Made by a program: the position numbers and the translations under genes. The notes beneath the pieces are model-generated. The model did not search any database and was not told the origin of the DNA. It saw nothing but the letters and a program-made list of their open reading frames with translations. Below are positions 8,846 through 18,200 of a stretch of DNA of 64,000 nucleotides, in pieces. Numbering within the stretch: the stretch's first letter is position 1; each line of letters opens with the position of its first letter. Origin of the DNA: an uncultured Acetatifactor sp. (GTDB lineage: Bacteria > Bacillota > Clostridia > Lachnospirales > Lachnospiraceae); contig CAJUAB010000005.1 in NCBI GenBank assembly GCA_910583845.1, positions 133,994-197,993 on the forward strand. Reading direction: 5' to 3'.

Positions 8846-8982
8846 CCGGACGCCTGAAGCGGCCGGATATTCATCACCCGGGCGTGTGTTTGGAGGGAAT
8901 ATGCGGAACTCTATTACAAAAAAGTCGTATTTCGTCATGAAAGTGTTGGATATTGTACTGTTATGCATAAAAAGGATGTGCT

Positions 8983-9891
8983 ATGTTGACAATAAGTCTT
9001 ATGACGGACAATGTCGAAGCCGGACTGGAGAACAAGATGAAACAAGAAGCGAGAAAAAAATTCACCGCTCTGGACGCGGAACTTTTGTGCGAATGCAAAA
9101 CCATAACCGCGCCCCTGGATTATTCCATGGATTTGCACAATCATGACGGATATGAAGTTCTGCTGGTTCTGGGAGGCATAGTGCATCTCTACACGGAGTC
9201 CGGCGGGAGCAGACTGGAACGGGGGGATCTGGTATGTATGGATGAGCTGGACTTTCATCGGGTGGAGGTGATCACCCGGGGAATTTATGACCGCGTCGTG
9301 GTAAATGTCAAAAGACATGTGCTGGAGGCGGCCTCCAGCAGTCAGACGGATCTGCTGACCTGCTTCCGGCGCAATCCCGTAAGCAATGTGAATGTCATCC
9401 ATCTCCCGGAGGAAGAGGTTCAGCAGCTGAATATCCAGGCGCGTTCTCTCCAGACAAGCCTTCTGGGCAAAAAGCCCGGGGATGAAATACTGGCGGATGC
9501 CTATCTGAAACAGATTATGGTCGCAGTAAACCGCCATTTTCTGGAACAGGATATACTTCCCCGCGCGGAGATTATGCCGGAACTGGTGATGGAAACCTTC
9601 AATTACATTGAGAATCATCTGACAGAGGAGATCACGTTGAAAAATCTGGAGGAGAGTCTGCACTACAACGGTACTTATATCAGCAGGTGCTTCAAGCGGA
9701 TCGCGGGTATATCGCTGCAGAGCTTTATCATTGCCAAAAAGATCATGCTGTCCTGCAAGCTGCTCAGAGAGGGTATCTCTCCCGGCGAAGTATGTGACAT
9801 GACAGGATTCAACAGTTATTCAAATTTTTCCAGAACTTTCTCAAAGCAAGTCGGGAAATCACCCAAAAAATACCAATTGGACAACAGATAG
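8983..9891 (+). CDS. AraC-family transcriptional regulator
   Basis: 302-aa regulator with an N-terminal cupin-like sensing domain (HNHDGYEVLLVLGG, residues about 50-65, then RLERGDLVCMDELDFHRV). The C-terminal AraC double helix-turn-helix occupies about residues 200-300 (ITLKNLEESLHYNGTYISRCFK, split here by the second helix, then the canonical GFNSYSNFSRTFSKQVGKSPKKY). AAGGATG precedes ATG 8983; ATG 9037, preceded by GGAG, is an alternative start. It lies directly upstream of and co-directional with a sugar ABC transporter, so it probably controls that operon in response to a sugar. Confidence 0.88.
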   Translation: MLTISLMTDNVEAGLENKMKQEARKKFTALDAELLCECKTITAPLDYSMDLHNHDGYEVLLVLGGIVHLYTESGGSRLERGDLVCMDELDFHRVEVITRGIYDRVVVNVKRHVLEAASSSQTDLLTCFRRNPVSNVNVIHLPEEEVQQLNIQARSLQTSLLGKKPGDEILADAYLKQIMVAVNRHFLEQDILPRAEIMPELVMETFNYIENHLTEEITLKNLEESLHYNGTYISRCFKRIAGISLQSFIIAKKIMLSCKLLREGISPGEVCDMTGFNSYSNFSRTFSKQVGKSPKKYQLDNR

Positions 9892-9899
9892 CAAAGGCT

Positions 9900-9935
9900 T
9901 GCCGGCATGTGAATTTGCATGTCGGCATTTTTATG
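9900..9935 (+). terminator. Rho-independent terminator after the AraC-type gene
   Basis: Stem TGCCGGCATG (9900-9909) with CATGTCGGCA (9918-9927), 8-nt loop, followed by TTTTTA. Confidence 0.8.
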
Positions 9936-9969
9936 TCGGATTTCGCTAAAAAACAGGTTCTATATTGTG

Positions 9970-9999
9970 TTGGTGTATAGAAAAGCGGTGTTATATAAT
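9970..9999 (+). promoter_or_regulatory. Promoter of the ABC transporter operon
   Basis: TTGGTG at 9970-9975 and TATAAT at 9994-9999, spacer 18 bp, 35 bp before the first permease gene. Confidence 0.6.
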
Positions 10000-10034
10000 C
10001 AAAACATGTACAAAATCCACAAAGGAGGCGCAAG

Positions 10035-10967
10035 ATGAGTAAGAGTGTTGCAAGAAAAAAGCCAAACCGGACCCTTGTGAAGATGTGGAATTACAAGTGG
10101 ATCTATCTGATGCTGCTGCCGGTGATGGTTTACTACATTATTTTTAAGTACATTCCCATGTATGGAATCACCATTGCCTTTAAAGATTACAATGTGTTTA
10201 AGGGCGTTCTGGAAAGTCCCTGGTGCGGTCTGGAGGTATTTCAGAAGATTCTGGGGAACAAGAATTTCTGGGAAGCCATCAAGAACACGCTGCTTCTGAA
10301 TGTTCTGACGCTGCTGGTCAGTTTTCCTCTGACAATCATCGTGTCCCTGATGCTGAATGAGGTGATGAGCGCCAAGTTCAAGAAAGTCACCCAGTCTATT
10401 CTGTATCTGCCCCATTTCATTTCCTGGGTGGTGGTGGCCGGGATCGCGACGAACCTCTTTTCCATGCAGGGGGGAACCGTCAACCACATCCTGAATACTC
10501 TGGGAATAGATTCCGTTCCGTTTCTGAGTGATAACGCCTGGTGGGTTTTCACCTATGTCATCTGTAATGTCTGGAAGGAGATCGGCTGGGGGACCATCAT
10601 TTATCTGGCGGCTCTGACGGGTGTGGATGAGAGCCTGTATGAGGCGGCCTATCTGGATGGAGCCACCAAATTCCAGAGGCTGATTTACATTACATTGCCT
10701 TCGATCAAGTCCGTGATCGTGACCATGCTGATCCTGCAGATTTCCAAGATGATGACTATAGGCCTGGATGCCCCTCTGCTTCTGGGCAACAAAAAGGTCA
10801 TGGGAGTGTCGGAGGTGATCAGTACATACACATACCGACTGGGTATTGAGCGGGCGAAGTACAGTGACTCCACGGCAATCGGCCTGTTTCAGTCTGTGAT
10901 CAACATTATCATTCTGTTTGCGGCGGACAAGTTCGCCAAGGCTATTGGCGAAGACGGCATCATATAG
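10035..10967 (+). CDS. Carbohydrate ABC transporter permease, LplB type
   Basis: 310-aa inner-membrane permease of the LplB/YteP family. About six membrane segments are visible (for example LMLLPVMVYYIIFKY near residue 30 and LLLNVLTLLVSFPLTIIVSLM near 90). The EAA loop is EAAYLDGATKFQRLIYITLP, where it docks the ATPase. GGAGGCGCAAG precedes the ATG. It is followed at 13 bp by the second permease and then the binding protein. The operon has no ATPase; such operons usually borrow a shared MsmX-type ATPase encoded elsewhere. Confidence 0.92.
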   Translation: MSKSVARKKPNRTLVKMWNYKWIYLMLLPVMVYYIIFKYIPMYGITIAFKDYNVFKGVLESPWCGLEVFQKILGNKNFWEAIKNTLLLNVLTLLVSFPLTIIVSLMLNEVMSAKFKKVTQSILYLPHFISWVVVAGIATNLFSMQGGTVNHILNTLGIDSVPFLSDNAWWVFTYVICNVWKEIGWGTIIYLAALTGVDESLYEAAYLDGATKFQRLIYITLPSIKSVIVTMLILQISKMMTIGLDAPLLLGNKKVMGVSEVISTYTYRLGIERAKYSDSTAIGLFQSVINIIILFAADKFAKAIGEDGII

Positions 10968-10980
10968 GAGGAGGCGGATT

Positions 10981-11850
10981 ATGAAAAAGAAAAAAATATC
11001 GGTGGGCCAGGTGGTAAATTACATACTTTTGTTGGCGCTGGCGTTCATCTGCCTGTACCCCTTCCTGAATGTGATCGCTTATTCCCTGAGCGGGTATAAC
11101 GCCGTGCTGTCGGGGAAGGTTACTTTCTATCCGATTGACTTTACTGTCAGCGCGTATCAGCAGATTCTGGGGAAAACCCAGATATGGAACTCCATGAGGA
11201 CTACCGTGCTGGTGACGCTGCTGGGTACGGCCTTAAGCCTGATCCTCACGATTTTCGCTTCCTACGGGCTCTCCCGGAATGATCTGCCGGGGAGGAAATT
11301 CCTCACAGGCATGATTCTTTTCACCATGTATTTCGGCGGCGGTATGATTCCTACCTTCCTGGTGGTGAAAGGGGTGGGGCTTTACGACACGTTGGGAGCG
11401 CTGTTTATTCCCCAGGCAGTGAATGTCTTTAACTTTATCGTCATGCGGACATTTTTCAGAAATCTGCCGGAGAGTCTGGAGGAGGCGGCCAGAATCGACG
11501 GAGCCTCCTACCTACAGGTGCTGGTCAGGATCGTGCTGCCGTTGTCACTGCCCATTATCGCCACCATCGGGCTTTTCTACGCGGTGGGATACTGGAACAC
11601 ATATTTTGACGCGCTGCTGTACATACAGGACCCCGATAAGTACACCCTGCAGCTCCGCCTGAGGAGCCTGCTGTTCGGTGAGGAGCTGAACAATTCAGGG
11701 GTGAATCTGGAGGGGCTGGGCACCCAGGTGATGACCCAGTCCCTGAAAATGGCCACAGTGGCTGTCTCCACCGTGCCGATTCTGATCGTGTACCCCTGGC
11801 TGCAGAAATATTTCGTCAAGGGCGTCATGGTGGGTTCCGTGAAGGGATAA
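10981..11850 (+). CDS. Carbohydrate ABC transporter permease, YtcP type
   Basis: Partner permease, 289 aa, MalG/YtcP family. The N-terminal helix is VVNYILLLALAFICLYPFLN, and the EAA loop is EEAARIDGASYLQVLVRIVLP. The C-terminus ends YFVKGVMVGSVKG, typical of this family. The frame is open upstream to 10918, but AGGAGGAGG overlapping the previous stop fixes the ATG at 10981 (MKKKKISVG). Substrate unknown; relatives move oligosaccharides or uronate-containing sugars. Confidence 0.92.
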   Translation: MKKKKISVGQVVNYILLLALAFICLYPFLNVIAYSLSGYNAVLSGKVTFYPIDFTVSAYQQILGKTQIWNSMRTTVLVTLLGTALSLILTIFASYGLSRNDLPGRKFLTGMILFTMYFGGGMIPTFLVVKGVGLYDTLGALFIPQAVNVFNFIVMRTFFRNLPESLEEAARIDGASYLQVLVRIVLPLSLPIIATIGLFYAVGYWNTYFDALLYIQDPDKYTLQLRLRSLLFGEELNNSGVNLEGLGTQVMTQSLKMATVAVSTVPILIVYPWLQKYFVKGVMVGSVKG

Positions 11851-11882
11851 TGAACTGCCGGAAGGCATTCATTATAGAAACT

Positions 11883-11920
11883 GCGGTCTCCGCTGCGGGT
11901 TGCACATATGGCGGGACCGC
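11883..11920 (+). other. Intercistronic stem-loop before the binding-protein gene
   Basis: GCGGTC at 11883-11888 pairs with GACCGC at 11915-11920, with partial inner pairing and no T tract. Such hairpins between permease and binding-protein genes often stabilise one part of the transcript; that role is inferred. Confidence 0.4.
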
Positions 11921-11957
11921 GTAACAAAAGCAACTCTTAAGAAAGGGAGGAAGTATT

Positions 11958-13640
11958 GTGAAGAAAAAAGTGATTTCATGCATGCTGGCAGTCTCTTTGC
12001 TGGCGATGACTCTGTCCGGCTGCGGAAGCGAGCCGGGAAGCGGAGAATCTTCCAGCGCCGCCGGAGGCGGAGAGAGTCAGCCGGTAAACCAGTCGTCGGA
12101 TACAGCCGGCGGAGAGGAGAACCAGGGCGGCCAGGACCAGGCGGAGGCCAGCAAGTATCAGACCACCTATGGCTCCAAGACGTTTGACAATGTGACCATC
12201 ACGGTGGAACTGTTTGACAGAAGCAACGCGCCGGACGGTTCTACCATCACCGAGAACAAGTGGACGGAGTATGTAAACCAGGAGATGAACAAGGTGGGCA
12301 TCAATGTGGAGTTCGTGCCTGTGCCCAGATGGGACGAGGTCACGAAGATGCAGAGCATGGTGGCCGGACAGACGGCCCCGGATCTGACGCTCACATACAC
12401 TTACGCCTATGCGGAGGATTACTTTAACCAGGGCGGTATATGGGATCTGACAGAGTTTATCGACGGAGCGGACCAGGCGCTGAACATGAAGGAATATCTG
12501 GGGCAGGATGTGCTGGACATCGGCAGAAACTCTGAAGGAAAACTCTACGGCATCGTGGCCAAGCGCGCCACCACAGCCAAGAGCAACATCTGCATCAGAA
12601 AAGACTGGCTGGACGACCTGAGTCTGAGCATTCCCACCACTCCTGACGAGCTGTATAATGTGCTGGAGCAGATGACCAAGAACAATCCGGACGGCAGAAA
12701 CGACGTGCTGGGCATGATCATTTGGAATGCCTGGAACCTGCGTATGGCATTTTCCAAGATTGCCGGAGATCCCACGGCAGTAGAGATCGCCAGCACCGAG
12801 GATGCCATTCAGGATTACTATGACGAGGGCATGAGGGACTACTACCGCTTCATGAACAAAATGTACAACAACGGTCTCCTGAACCAGGAGTATTACACCA
12901 TGTCCGAGGACAACTTCAAGAGCTATATTGTTACGGGCGCGGCCGCCAGCTTTGAGTACGCGGTAAACGGCAGCGTGGATGTGATGAGAGGCTCCCTGTT
13001 AAAGACTTTGCAGGAGAATGACCCCGGAGCGGATATTGTGTCCATTCCGCCTCTCAAGAATGTAAACGACGGAAAACAATACAGCGCCGCATATGCTTCC
13101 GGCGGTCTGATCGCGTTCTGTCCCCTTACAGCGGACGCGGAGACAGTTGAGGCCTGCATGACCTATCTGGACTGGATGTGTACCGAGGCAGGCGGACATG
13201 TGCTGTACCACGGCTTTGAGGGCGAGCACTATGACTATGACAGCAATGGTGTGCCTGTGGTGAAGGATGCCGAGTACAACACCAAGGACAAGGACTGGAT
13301 TCGGGCGGACATCTTCCTGGTGGGCAACCAGGGCTACTTCGCCACGGTGGATGATTTCAACGCATGTACCGCGAAAGAGGCACCCGGATACGAGGATCAT
13401 GTGGTGGCAAACTACGAGAACGCCATGATTGGAACGCTGAATCATGACTCCACCTACACCTCTCCCTCCACGCCGGAGCTGATTACCGACATCAATCTGG
13501 TGAAAGACGAGTACCAGGTGAAGTGCATCACATGTCCCACGGACCAGTTTGAGCAGACCTATGACGAATACATGGAACAGCTGAAAAACGCAGGCGTACA
13601 GACGATTATCGACGAGCGCACTGAGCACACAGGCAACTGA
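11958..13640 (+). CDS. Extracellular solute-binding lipoprotein of the sugar ABC transporter
   Basis: 560-aa secreted lipoprotein. The signal peptide MKKKVISCMLAVSLLAMTLS ends in lipobox LSGC with Cys22 as lipidation site. A low-complexity Ser/Gly/Glu/Gln linker (residues about 24-60) follows, then a family-1-like binding fold (FVPVPRWDEVTKMQSMVAGQ, PDLTLTYTYAYAEDYF). The start is GTG at 11958, preceded by GGGAGG. About 560 aa is the usual size of the LplA/YtcQ-type binding proteins that accompany LplB/YtcP permeases. Third gene of the operon, ended by a hairpin at 13652. Confidence 0.9.
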   Translation: MKKKVISCMLAVSLLAMTLSGCGSEPGSGESSSAAGGGESQPVNQSSDTAGGEENQGGQDQAEASKYQTTYGSKTFDNVTITVELFDRSNAPDGSTITENKWTEYVNQEMNKVGINVEFVPVPRWDEVTKMQSMVAGQTAPDLTLTYTYAYAEDYFNQGGIWDLTEFIDGADQALNMKEYLGQDVLDIGRNSEGKLYGIVAKRATTAKSNICIRKDWLDDLSLSIPTTPDELYNVLEQMTKNNPDGRNDVLGMIIWNAWNLRMAFSKIAGDPTAVEIASTEDAIQDYYDEGMRDYYRFMNKMYNNGLLNQEYYTMSEDNFKSYIVTGAAASFEYAVNGSVDVMRGSLLKTLQENDPGADIVSIPPLKNVNDGKQYSAAYASGGLIAFCPLTADAETVEACMTYLDWMCTEAGGHVLYHGFEGEHYDYDSNGVPVVKDAEYNTKDKDWIRADIFLVGNQGYFATVDDFNACTAKEAPGYEDHVVANYENAMIGTLNHDSTYTSPSTPELITDINLVKDEYQVKCITCPTDQFEQTYDEYMEQLKNAGVQTIIDERTEHTGN

Positions 13641-13651
13641 TGGACGATCTG

Positions 13652-13683
13652 AGGCGGGCCCCTTTGAAAAAGGGGCCTGTTTC
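13652..13683. terminator. Terminator between convergent genes
   Basis: GC-rich stem GGGCCCCTT / AAGGGGCCT around a short A-rich loop, followed on the plus strand by GTTTC. It lies between the binding-protein gene and the convergent gene at 13702. Confidence 0.7.
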
Positions 13684-13701
13684 TGCGTCTGTTCTCCGCT
13701 T

Positions 13702-15000
13702 TTATCGGCCCGGCTCCGCAATCCGGCTGACTCCCACATAAATATCGGAGATTTCGTACCAGGTGGGATAATCTACCACGCCGGTCCGGGGCAGGTTGAA
13801 GATGCCCTGGAAGGTGCGGACCGCCTCCGCCGTGCGGGGGCCGTAGATGCCGTCGGCGGTGATGACGGGTATGGCCGGGTAATTGCGGGCGATGCGGTTT
13901 AACTGATTCTGCATCTGCAGCACTTTTTCCCCGGAGGAGCCGATGGTCAGGGAGTATCCGGGCCAGGAGGAGGGTACGCCTGAGATGACATCGGCGGAGT
14001 TGATGTACATATCGTTGCCATAGTAGTAGCGTATGATCTCTATGGCGGAGTATCCCTGGTCTCCCAGATATTTGGACCCCCACTGACTCAGCCCGGAGCA
14101 TGTGACCCGCTGACCGTCGCAGTAAGAGGTAAAAATAGGCTGCCGCACACCGGGACGGGAGAGGTAGTTGGCAAATATGGTGTCCACCAGAAAATCAATA
14201 TTCTCAAAAATATTGCGTCCGTAGACCCATTTCTGGTCGTAGGCGGTGGAGGAAGTGATGGTGAAATTGTAGCCCTGGTTCCGATACCATTCCGTATATA
14301 CCCTGTTCAGCGTAAAGGACATGATTACCAGAATATTGGCGTACAGCGTGGCTTCCGGCCAGGTGGAATAGATCTCGCAGGAGGCCACGTTCTTGATATA
14401 GTCCTTGTAGCGCACCCAGTAATTGGGGGCCGAAGAGTCCGAGGGAACGCCGTCGTGAACAATGACGTACTCCGGGATCACCACCCGGCTCAAGACAATC
14501 TCCCCGGTCTCGGCCATGGGTTTGATTTCATCCTCCGGGATCTTGGGAGGATATTCCCCGAACAATGTGTGTACGGGGATCGGCACCCGCTTTTCCGCCT
14601 GACCGGGTTCCATTTCTATGGGGTCCATGCGGATGGGCTGCAGGGACAGCTCGTTCTCGAACATCTCGGAGCCCGTCACGTACACAGGTTCATAGCCCTC
14701 GGCCGTGACCAGGATATTGTATTCCGAGTAGGGCTGCTGCAGGCTCTCCGGGTCCAGGGAATAGGACAGGGGAGGGGTGGGCAGGGAAATGATTTCCGTC
14801 TCCCCCGAACTGTCGGTGGTCAGGGTGGCGATGGGATTTTCCGGGTCTCCGGTGTAGGAGATGGTGATGGTGGCTCCCGCTATGGGAATGTAGGCCACGG
14901 AGGAGGTCACGATGATCCGCAGGGTACCGGCGCTCTGGCCCTCGGCTTCCTGGGTACTGTTTTCCTGCATGGCTTTCAGATCTGCTTTCTTTTCACGCAT
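13702..15000 (-). CDS. SpoIID-like domain protein with C-terminal peptidoglycan-binding domain
   Basis: 432 aa. Residues about 25-110 look like a carboxypeptidase-regulatory/CNA-B-like beta domain (AGATITISYTGDPENP, TDSSGETEIISLP). Residues about 170-320 resemble SpoIID/LytB (IPEYVIVHDG, WPEATLYANILVIMSFTLNR, then SYCDGQRVTCSGLSQWGSKY and GYSAIEIIRYYYG). Residues about 335-405 are a PG_binding_1 domain (GEKVLQMQNQLNRIA, DGIYGPRTAEAVRTFQ). It may bind the cell wall or spore cortex. No clear signal peptide is visible, so an envelope location is not shown by the sequence. AAAGG lies 8 bases before ATG 15000. Single gene, convergent with the transporter operon. Confidence 0.75.
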   Translation of the reverse strand: MREKKADLKAMQENSTQEAEGQSAGTLRIIVTSSVAYIPIAGATITISYTGDPENPIATLTTDSSGETEIISLPTPPLSYSLDPESLQQPYSEYNILVTAEGYEPVYVTGSEMFENELSLQPIRMDPIEMEPGQAEKRVPIPVHTLFGEYPPKIPEDEIKPMAETGEIVLSRVVIPEYVIVHDGVPSDSSAPNYWVRYKDYIKNVASCEIYSTWPEATLYANILVIMSFTLNRVYTEWYRNQGYNFTITSSTAYDQKWVYGRNIFENIDFLVDTIFANYLSRPGVRQPIFTSYCDGQRVTCSGLSQWGSKYLGDQGYSAIEIIRYYYGNDMYINSADVISGVPSSWPGYSLTIGSSGEKVLQMQNQLNRIARNYPAIPVITADGIYGPRTAEAVRTFQGIFNLPRTGVVDYPTWYEISDIYVGVSRIAEPGR

Positions 15001-15196
15001 GGGTTGCCTTTCTGTAATCGGTCAAGGTTCTTTCATACCACTATATGCGGTGTAAGGCCGAAACGTTCCGGATTCTGCGAGACCGCAGGATTTTTACATC
15101 ATTACCGTATTTAGCTGCTTTCCCTTCAAACACGCTCTGGCGCTTCGTCCGGTTCTGATACCCTGAAAAAAGGATGTCGGGAAACAGAATATTTGT

Positions 15197-15225
15197 TTGC
15201 CAGCCACAGCCGAATATGTTACACT
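15197..15225 (+). promoter_or_regulatory. Promoter of the three-gene operon 15264-22365
   Basis: TTGCCA at 15197-15202 and TACACT at 15220-15225, 17-bp spacer, 38 bp before the start codon. No gene is seen in 15001-15196. Confidence 0.55.
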
Positions 15226-15263
15226 GTAAAAGGAATAACAGGCATTTAAGGCAGGTGGCATTC

Positions 15264-18200
15264 ATGCAGGATTTAACAGAGCGGATCGGTCATATCCTGG
15301 AGGGGAATTTTGATTACGACAGTGGTTCCCTGGATTTTTCATGTACAAAAATAGAACTGGATCTGCAACCGGGGGAATGTTATGAGGGGAGCTTTTGCAT
15401 AGAGGTGCGTGGGAGCGGACAAGCGGTGGGACAGATCAGCAGTTCGGATATCCGGATGGAGTGTCTCACACGGGAACTCGCGGGGGCGGATGAGGAGATT
15501 GCCTTTCGCTTTCACGGGGAACAGCTCCAGGCGGGGGATTCGGTCAGGGGCTGCTTTCATGTGGTGAGCAGCGTGGGAGAGTACAGTCTGCCCTACGCGG
15601 TGACTGTCACCGGCAGCTTTCCAGAGTCCTCCGCAGGCCCTGTAAAAAATCTGTTCCAGTTTGCCAGTCTGGCCCGTGAAAGCTGGGAGGAAGCGGTGGC
15701 GCTGTTTTATTCCCCTGAATTTGAGGATCTGCTGGTGGGCAATGACAGGCAGTATCACACGCTGTATATGGGCCTGTCCTCCAACCGGGGCAACGCATAT
15801 AATATGGATCAGTTTCTGACAGCAATCCATAAGAAACAGCCTGTGGAATATCATCTTGTAGAGAGGGAACTGGAGATAAATGATCCCGTGGGTGTGGCGG
15901 AGCTGGAGATCAACCTGGTCCGCAGCGGCTGGGGAGCCGTCTGCCTGCAAGTGTCGGTGGAGGGGGATTTCCTCTTCGCGGAAAAGCAGGCGCTCACAGA
16001 GGATGACTTTATGGGAAGCAGCTGCCGCCTGCCGGTGTTTGTGGACGAGGGGATGCTGCACGGCGGGCGGAATCCCGGGCGCGTCATTCTGCACGATGCC
16101 AGGCACCGGCTGGAGGTGTCGGTGACGGTGCGCTGCGGGCACAGACGGGGCGTAGCGGGGGGAAGCCGGGAGCGCAGGCACCTTCTGACGGAACTTATGG
16201 AGCGCTATCAGGCCATGCGTTTAAAACTCGTCAGCTCATCCGGCTGGCTGAAAGAGTCAGAGAAGCTGGTGGAGGCGCTGGTGGCCATGGACGAGCAGGA
16301 TGTGGCGGCCAGACTGTTTCAGGCCCAGCTGCTGATCACCAATAAGCGGTATCATGAGGCCAAGTTGACGCTGGACCGCGCGCTGGATCTGCTGGAGCGG
16401 GGGGACGGTCTCTATGGGAGCGATCCGGGGGCGCTGGAGGCATACTATCTCTATCTGACCACTCTGGTCAGACAGGATGAGTCGTACACGGCCCAGGTGA
16501 CGGAGCAGGTGCGGCGGATTTATCATGAGCGGCCCGGCCAGTGGCGCGCGGCATGGCTGCTTTTGTATCTGGCCGAAGAGCATTATCGGACGCCGGGGGT
16601 CAGATGGTCCTTTCTGGAAAAGCAGTCGGAGCGGGGATGCAATAGTCCTGTAATCTATCTGGAGGCGTTGCAGCTGCTCAATATGAATCCCGCTCTGCTG
16701 CGCAGACTGGGGAGCTTTGAATTGCGGGTGCTGGTCTACGGCGACAGGAGGAAAGCCCTTTCCCCGGAGTTACAGGAGCAGCTGTACTATCTGGCGGAAC
16801 GGGCAAAGGACTATTCTCCGCAGCTGTATGCCCTGCTGCGCAGCGGTTATGAGGCGTGGCCCCAGGAGCGGGTGCTGGGGGAGATCTGCCGTCTGCTGAT
16901 CAAGGGCGGCAGGGTCACGCCCGAGGCTTTTGGCTGGTATCAGCTGGGAGTGGAGGCCGGGCTGCGGATTACCCGGTTATATGAATACTATATGCTGGCC
17001 CTGGAACTGGACAAAGAGGTGGCGCTGCCCAAGACGGTGCTGTTATATTTCTCTTACCAGAACAATCTGGATTACGCGCGCAGCGCGTATCTGTACCGAT
17101 ATTTACAACAACACCGGGAGGAACACGCGGACCTGTATGCCGGCTACCGCCCGCAGATGGAGCAGTTCGTGGCGGAGCAGATTCAGAAGGGACATATGAG
17201 CAGGGACCTGGCTTTTCTGTACCGGGAATTGCTGACGGAGGAGATGATCGGAGAGCGGACGGCGGGGCAGCTTGGACGCATGATCTTTGCCCATGAGATC
17301 TGTCTGTCCCACCCGGACATCCGGAAAGTGGTGGTCTGTCAGCCGGGCAACCAGATGGAGATTCTCTATCCGGTGGCGGACGGCAGGGCCTGGTTTGCTC
17401 TGTATGGTGGAGAATCGCTGGTGCTGCTTGAGGATGGGGACGGACGCAGGTATATCCGGGAGACGCCGGGGCTTTCGGGCGACTTCCGACAGCTGATGGA
17501 ACCGGAGCGCTATATCCGGAAAGTGGCGGAGCTGGTGAAGGACAATCCGGAGCTGGACCTGTACCTGTATCACAGCCGGGAAATGCCGGAGGAACCCCAA
17601 GGGGAGCGGGAGGCCAGGTGGCTGCGGATCTGGAACTGCGAAGAACTGGAACTGCCGGTGCGCCGGGAGGCGTGTATGAAACTCATGGGCAGCTATTACG
17701 AGACGGACCAGCCCCAGAAGCTGGATGCCTTTCTGGCCGGACTCTCCGGGGAACTGCTGGGGAGACCGGAGCGGCAGGAGGCAGTGCGGTACATGGTGAT
17801 CCGGGGGAGCTTCGGGCAGGCTTACGACTGGGTGAACGATTATGGCCTGTACGGTCTGGACGACAGAGTGCTGGCGGAACTGGTGGGGCAGGTGATCCAG
17901 CGGCGGGAGTATGCCCATGACCCACAGCTGCTGATGCTGGCGGAGCTCATTTACCGCAGAAATAAATATGACAGCGCGATTCTGCGCTATCTTTGTCTGT
18001 ATTATCAAGGTCCCTCCCAAGAGATGTGCGGTATCTGGAAAGCATCCCGCCGTCTGGATGTGGACTGCGGGGAACTCAGTGAGCGCCTGTTGCTGCAAAT
18101 GCTGGTGACAGGGGCTCAGGTGGGGGAACAGGAGGAGATCTTTGCCTGCTACATGTCTCAGGGGGCCAGGCCCGAGGTGGTGACCGCCTATCTGTCCCAG

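Larger units (their letters stand above)
8684..8912 (+). repeat. Tandem 103-bp repeat, two full copies plus a partial third
   Basis: Copies at 8684-8786 and 8787-8889 differ at only a few bases; a third copy is cut after 23 bp (8890-8912). Each full unit holds a GGAGGGG ribosome-site-like run, a 15-codon ORF and a hairpin (GATGAATA.CCGG against CCGGATATTCATC) with further pairing of flanking ACAC and GTGT runs. It lies between the etfA terminator and the araC-type gene. Confidence 0.8.

Noticed and set aside
8781..9146. 121-codon frame running from the 103-bp repeats into the araC-type gene
   Set aside because: It overlaps the AraC gene in another frame. Only the short ORFs in the repeat units keep a ribosome site and a common stop; the long one is an accident of the third copy.
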